From: Bosea sp. (in: a-proteobacteria)
GTDB lineage: Bacteria; Pseudomonadota; Alphaproteobacteria; Rhizobiales; Beijerinckiaceae
Length of the DNA stretch: 64,000 nucleotides
Direction: 5' to 3'
Assembly (NCBI GenBank): GCA_023910605.1
Contig: JAAVVV010000001.1
Span: 1,850,698 to 1,914,697 of the forward strand
The first letter of the stretch is position 1. Each line of letters opens with the position of its first letter. A model generated the notes under the pieces. That model was not told the DNA's origin. It saw only the letters and a program-made list of their open reading frames with translations, and searched no databases. Of the stretch, positions 62,128 to 64,000 are shown piece by piece. Made by a program: the position numbers and the translations under genes.

Positions 62128-64000
62128 TCAGTGTCGCGGCATCTCGCGCTCGCGGGCGTTGATGATGGCCTCGACCAGGCGTGACAGCCGCCGGACCGAA
62201 CCACCCCGCCAGTTACGGCCAAGGAAGGCCTGATCCTCCTCGCTCAACGGCGCGATGAAGCGCGGATCGAGTGAGCGGCTGGCGGCCAGCTCTGCGAGAA
62301 GCGGCGCGATCAGTGCCGGAAGATGATCAGATGTCGGCTCCGGGAACTCGATTATCCTCAGGCGGTCACGAAGCGGCCATGGCAGATTGTCGATCCGGTT
62401 CGCCGTTGCGACATAGTTGATGTGGCTGGCATCGATCGGCACCTGCAGGCACTTGTCCTGAATCTGGCTGTTGCTACCGGGATCAAGGTAGGGCAGCAGG
62501 CTGTCCCACATGCGGCCATGGTCCTGCCTGGTCGGAGCTTTTTCCAGCTCGTCGAGGATCACCAGCGGATTGGCCTGCCGCCCCCGGCTCATCGCCAGGA
62601 ACGGATGGCTTGGCTCTGCTGAAAACCAGCGCCGATCAGTCCCGGCGAAGACCGCGCCGTCCGAACCGGCACAGTCGACCGACCAGACATGCAAGCCAAA
62701 GTGATGGGCGAGGCGGCGCGCGAAGTGGGTCTTGCCCGAGCCGGGCGTGCCGGTGAGCAGCACCGGTCTGATGGTGACGGTTGGCTTCGAGGTCAAATCG
62801 CCCATAACAAAGTCGATCACGTTCTGAGCATACGGAAACTCCGCCAGCAGAGCCTTGCGCCGCCCCGGCAGATTGCCGGTGGGCGCAAGCGGCACCGGTT
62901 GCCCTGGCATGTGCTCATGGCCCTGCACAGCGTCCTTGAGCTTGCTGTTGCCTTTGACCTCGATCATCGGACAGACCACCACCTCGAACGCAGCGTCCGT
63001 CGCGCTGTCGGCATCGCCTTTCGGTTCATGTGCTGCCAGCGGCTTGCCTTCGGGATCGAGACCGAGCTTGTTCAGCGCCGTCTCGGCACGGTCCAGCTTC
63101 TGCTCCAGTTCCTCACAGGCCAGCTTGTAGCTCTTCACCTCATCGGCACGCTTGCGGTTGTTCTCTTCCATCGAGGCGCGGAACGTCTTGCCCCCCGCAT
63201 CGACCGTGCCGGAGATGATCGACTGCGCGTGCTCCAGCGCCGTGCGCAGCATCGAGGTGTCGAGCGAAGCGTGGTGGCGTGTGGCGCCGCTCAGCAACAT
63301 GCCGATGCCGATGATGACCTGCTGCAGCCTTGCCTTCAGTTCCACCGGCACGCCGTGCCATTCGTCGAAGCCATCGCGCAGTGCAGCCGCCACGCGCCGC
63401 GCGGGCTCTGTCAGGGAGATGCGGCGTTCGCCGAGCGGCAAGGGCGCGAGCCCGGCATCGAACAGGCGCAGCACCTGCAGGCCCTCCGGCGAGGTCGGCG
63501 TGTTGGCAGCGATTGCAGGACCGGGGACCGCTGCACGCAGGCCCAGATGACCAATGGCAGCCGTAGCGTCGTCCACCAGATCAGTCATGACCACAGAGCG
63601 CAGCAGCGGTGCCTGCAGGCTCGCCAGCAGCACACCGGTGGCGAGCGATGACAGTGACGGATCGGACGCCTTGAAGGCGCGCCAGTCGAGCAGCGCGGCA
63701 AGCTCCAACCCGAGCCTCTCGGCATCGCTGGCCCGGACGGTCTCCATCCAGGTGGCGCAACGCTCGGCCAAGTCCGGCAGCACGGCAACCACATCGGCGG
63801 CAGCAGCGCGGCGCATCACGGTGTCAACACCTGACAGGCCGAGCCAGCAAAGCTGATGCAAGCGTGGCAAGGTGGCGTACGCCCGCTCGATGGCCACTGC
63901 TGCGCTGTCGGACGCGGCACCCATGTGCCTGATCATGTCGCGGACCATCCGCTCATCGGCGGCTTTGGCGGCGGTGGCCAACTCGGCCGCAACATCGCGC
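62128..64000 (-). CDS. AAA+ ATPase, Lon/MoxR-like (5' end beyond the window)
   Basis: At least 617 residues, open to the window edge. The C-terminal third is an AAA+ module: Walker A GTPGSGKT (411-418 counted from a TTG at 63981), Walker B LVILDELEKA (473-482), sensor-1 VATANRID and an RDR Arg-finger region (538-540), with a lid ending RRLSRLVEAI. The arrangement resembles the AAA+ domain of Lon, but no protease domain follows. The N-terminal 270 residues are helical and unknown, followed by a coiled coil (about 272-305) and a linker. An adaptor-remodelling or conflict-system ATPase is plausible; the true start is not seen. Confidence 0.82.
   Translation of the reverse strand, partial: RDVAAELATAAKAADERMVRDMIRHMGAASDSAAVAIERAYATLPRLHQLCWLGLSGVDTVMRRAAAADVVAVLPDLAERCATWMETVRASDAERLGLELAALLDWRAFKASDPSLSSLATGVLLASLQAPLLRSVVMTDLVDDATAAIGHLGLRAAVPGPAIAANTPTSPEGLQVLRLFDAGLAPLPLGERRISLTEPARRVAAALRDGFDEWHGVPVELKARLQQVIIGIGMLLSGATRHHASLDTSMLRTALEHAQSIISGTVDAGGKTFRASMEENNRKRADEVKSYKLACEELEQKLDRAETALNKLGLDPEGKPLAAHEPKGDADSATDAAFEVVVCPMIEVKGNSKLKDAVQGHEHMPGQPVPLAPTGNLPGRRKALLAEFPYAQNVIDFVMGDLTSKPTVTIRPVLLTGTPGSGKTHFARRLAHHFGLHVWSVDCAGSDGAVFAGTDRRWFSAEPSHPFLAMSRGRQANPLVILDELEKAPTRQDHGRMWDSLLPYLDPGSNSQIQDKCLQVPIDASHINYVATANRIDNLPWPLRDRLRIIEFPEPTSDHLPALIAPLLAELAASRSLDPRFIAPLSEEDQAFLGRNWRGGSVRRLSRLVEAIINAREREMPRH

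Noticed and set aside
56568-64000. Second copy of the tRNA-Glu 3' end as attR
   Set aside because: I scanned for the T-arm/acceptor sequence and saw no copy within the window.

Overview
The window is about 64 kb of GC-rich DNA with the gene content and gene order of an alphaproteobacterium of the order Hyphomicrobiales (Rhizobiales). Pointers are an LdtR-type MarR regulator, a DUF6163 membrane protein, the order DUF177-plsX-fabH-ihfA-merR, a ubiquinol-cytochrome c chaperone, rplM-rpsI-argC, and hom, glpX and recJ close together. I cannot name a genus from the sequence alone. Most of the window is dense chromosomal housekeeping sequence.

Layout. 1-6.3 kb: ldtR, a valine-catabolism-type CoA hydrolase, hemB, a lipoprotein gene followed by what looks like a decayed branched-chain amino acid permease, threonine ammonia-lyase and an RDD protein. 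6.3-12.8 kb, minus strand: glyA, nrdR, ribD, ribE, ribH, nusB, thiL, plus bamE. 12.9-17.5 kb, plus strand: cytochrome bc1 chaperone, DUF177, plsX, fabH, ihfA, merR. Then tRNA-Pro(GGG) and an Hsp70-like ATPase. 19.3-28.7 kb: an exopolysaccharide locus with polymerase/ligase, priming sugar-phosphate transferase, glycosyltransferase, Wza-type exporter, Wzz/GumC-type protein, acetyltransferase and polysaccharide deacetylase. 28.8-35 kb: haem A synthase and two MetY/MetZ-type sulfhydrylases, followed by CoA-binding, enoyl-CoA hydratase and thioesterase genes. 35.2-38.2 kb: rplM-rpsI, then argC behind what looks like a ribosome-mediated arginine attenuator. 38.2-48 kb: a FAH-family enzyme, a FadL-type porin, PHA synthase, an AlaC-type aminotransferase and hom.

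Accessory sequence is of two kinds. Between hom and glpX sits a compact three-gene cassette (48.1-51.5 kb) of lower GC. It encodes a restriction-endonuclease-like protein, a small middle protein and a Rad50-like ABC ATPase with a CxxC zinc hook. This is the architecture of a three-component ABC (ABC-3C-type) conflict system and is the best candidate for an unusual biological system here. At the right end, tRNA-Glu(UUC) is followed by a tyrosine-recombinase gene with altered catalytic positions, a DUF3883 nuclease-fold protein, and a minus-strand gene set (WYL protein, small Phd-like protein, two unknowns, metallophosphoesterase, Lon/MoxR-like AAA+ ATPase) that runs off the window. This looks like the left end of an integrated element.

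Regulatory signals worth attention are the argC leader (an 18-codon peptide with an Arg4 run, alternative stems and a terminator, probably leaderless), an 18-bp palindrome matching at 15 of 18 positions upstream of both glyA and metY, and palindromes upstream of the AlaC-type gene and between the FAH and FadL genes. No rRNA genes, insertion sequences or CRISPR arrays were seen.
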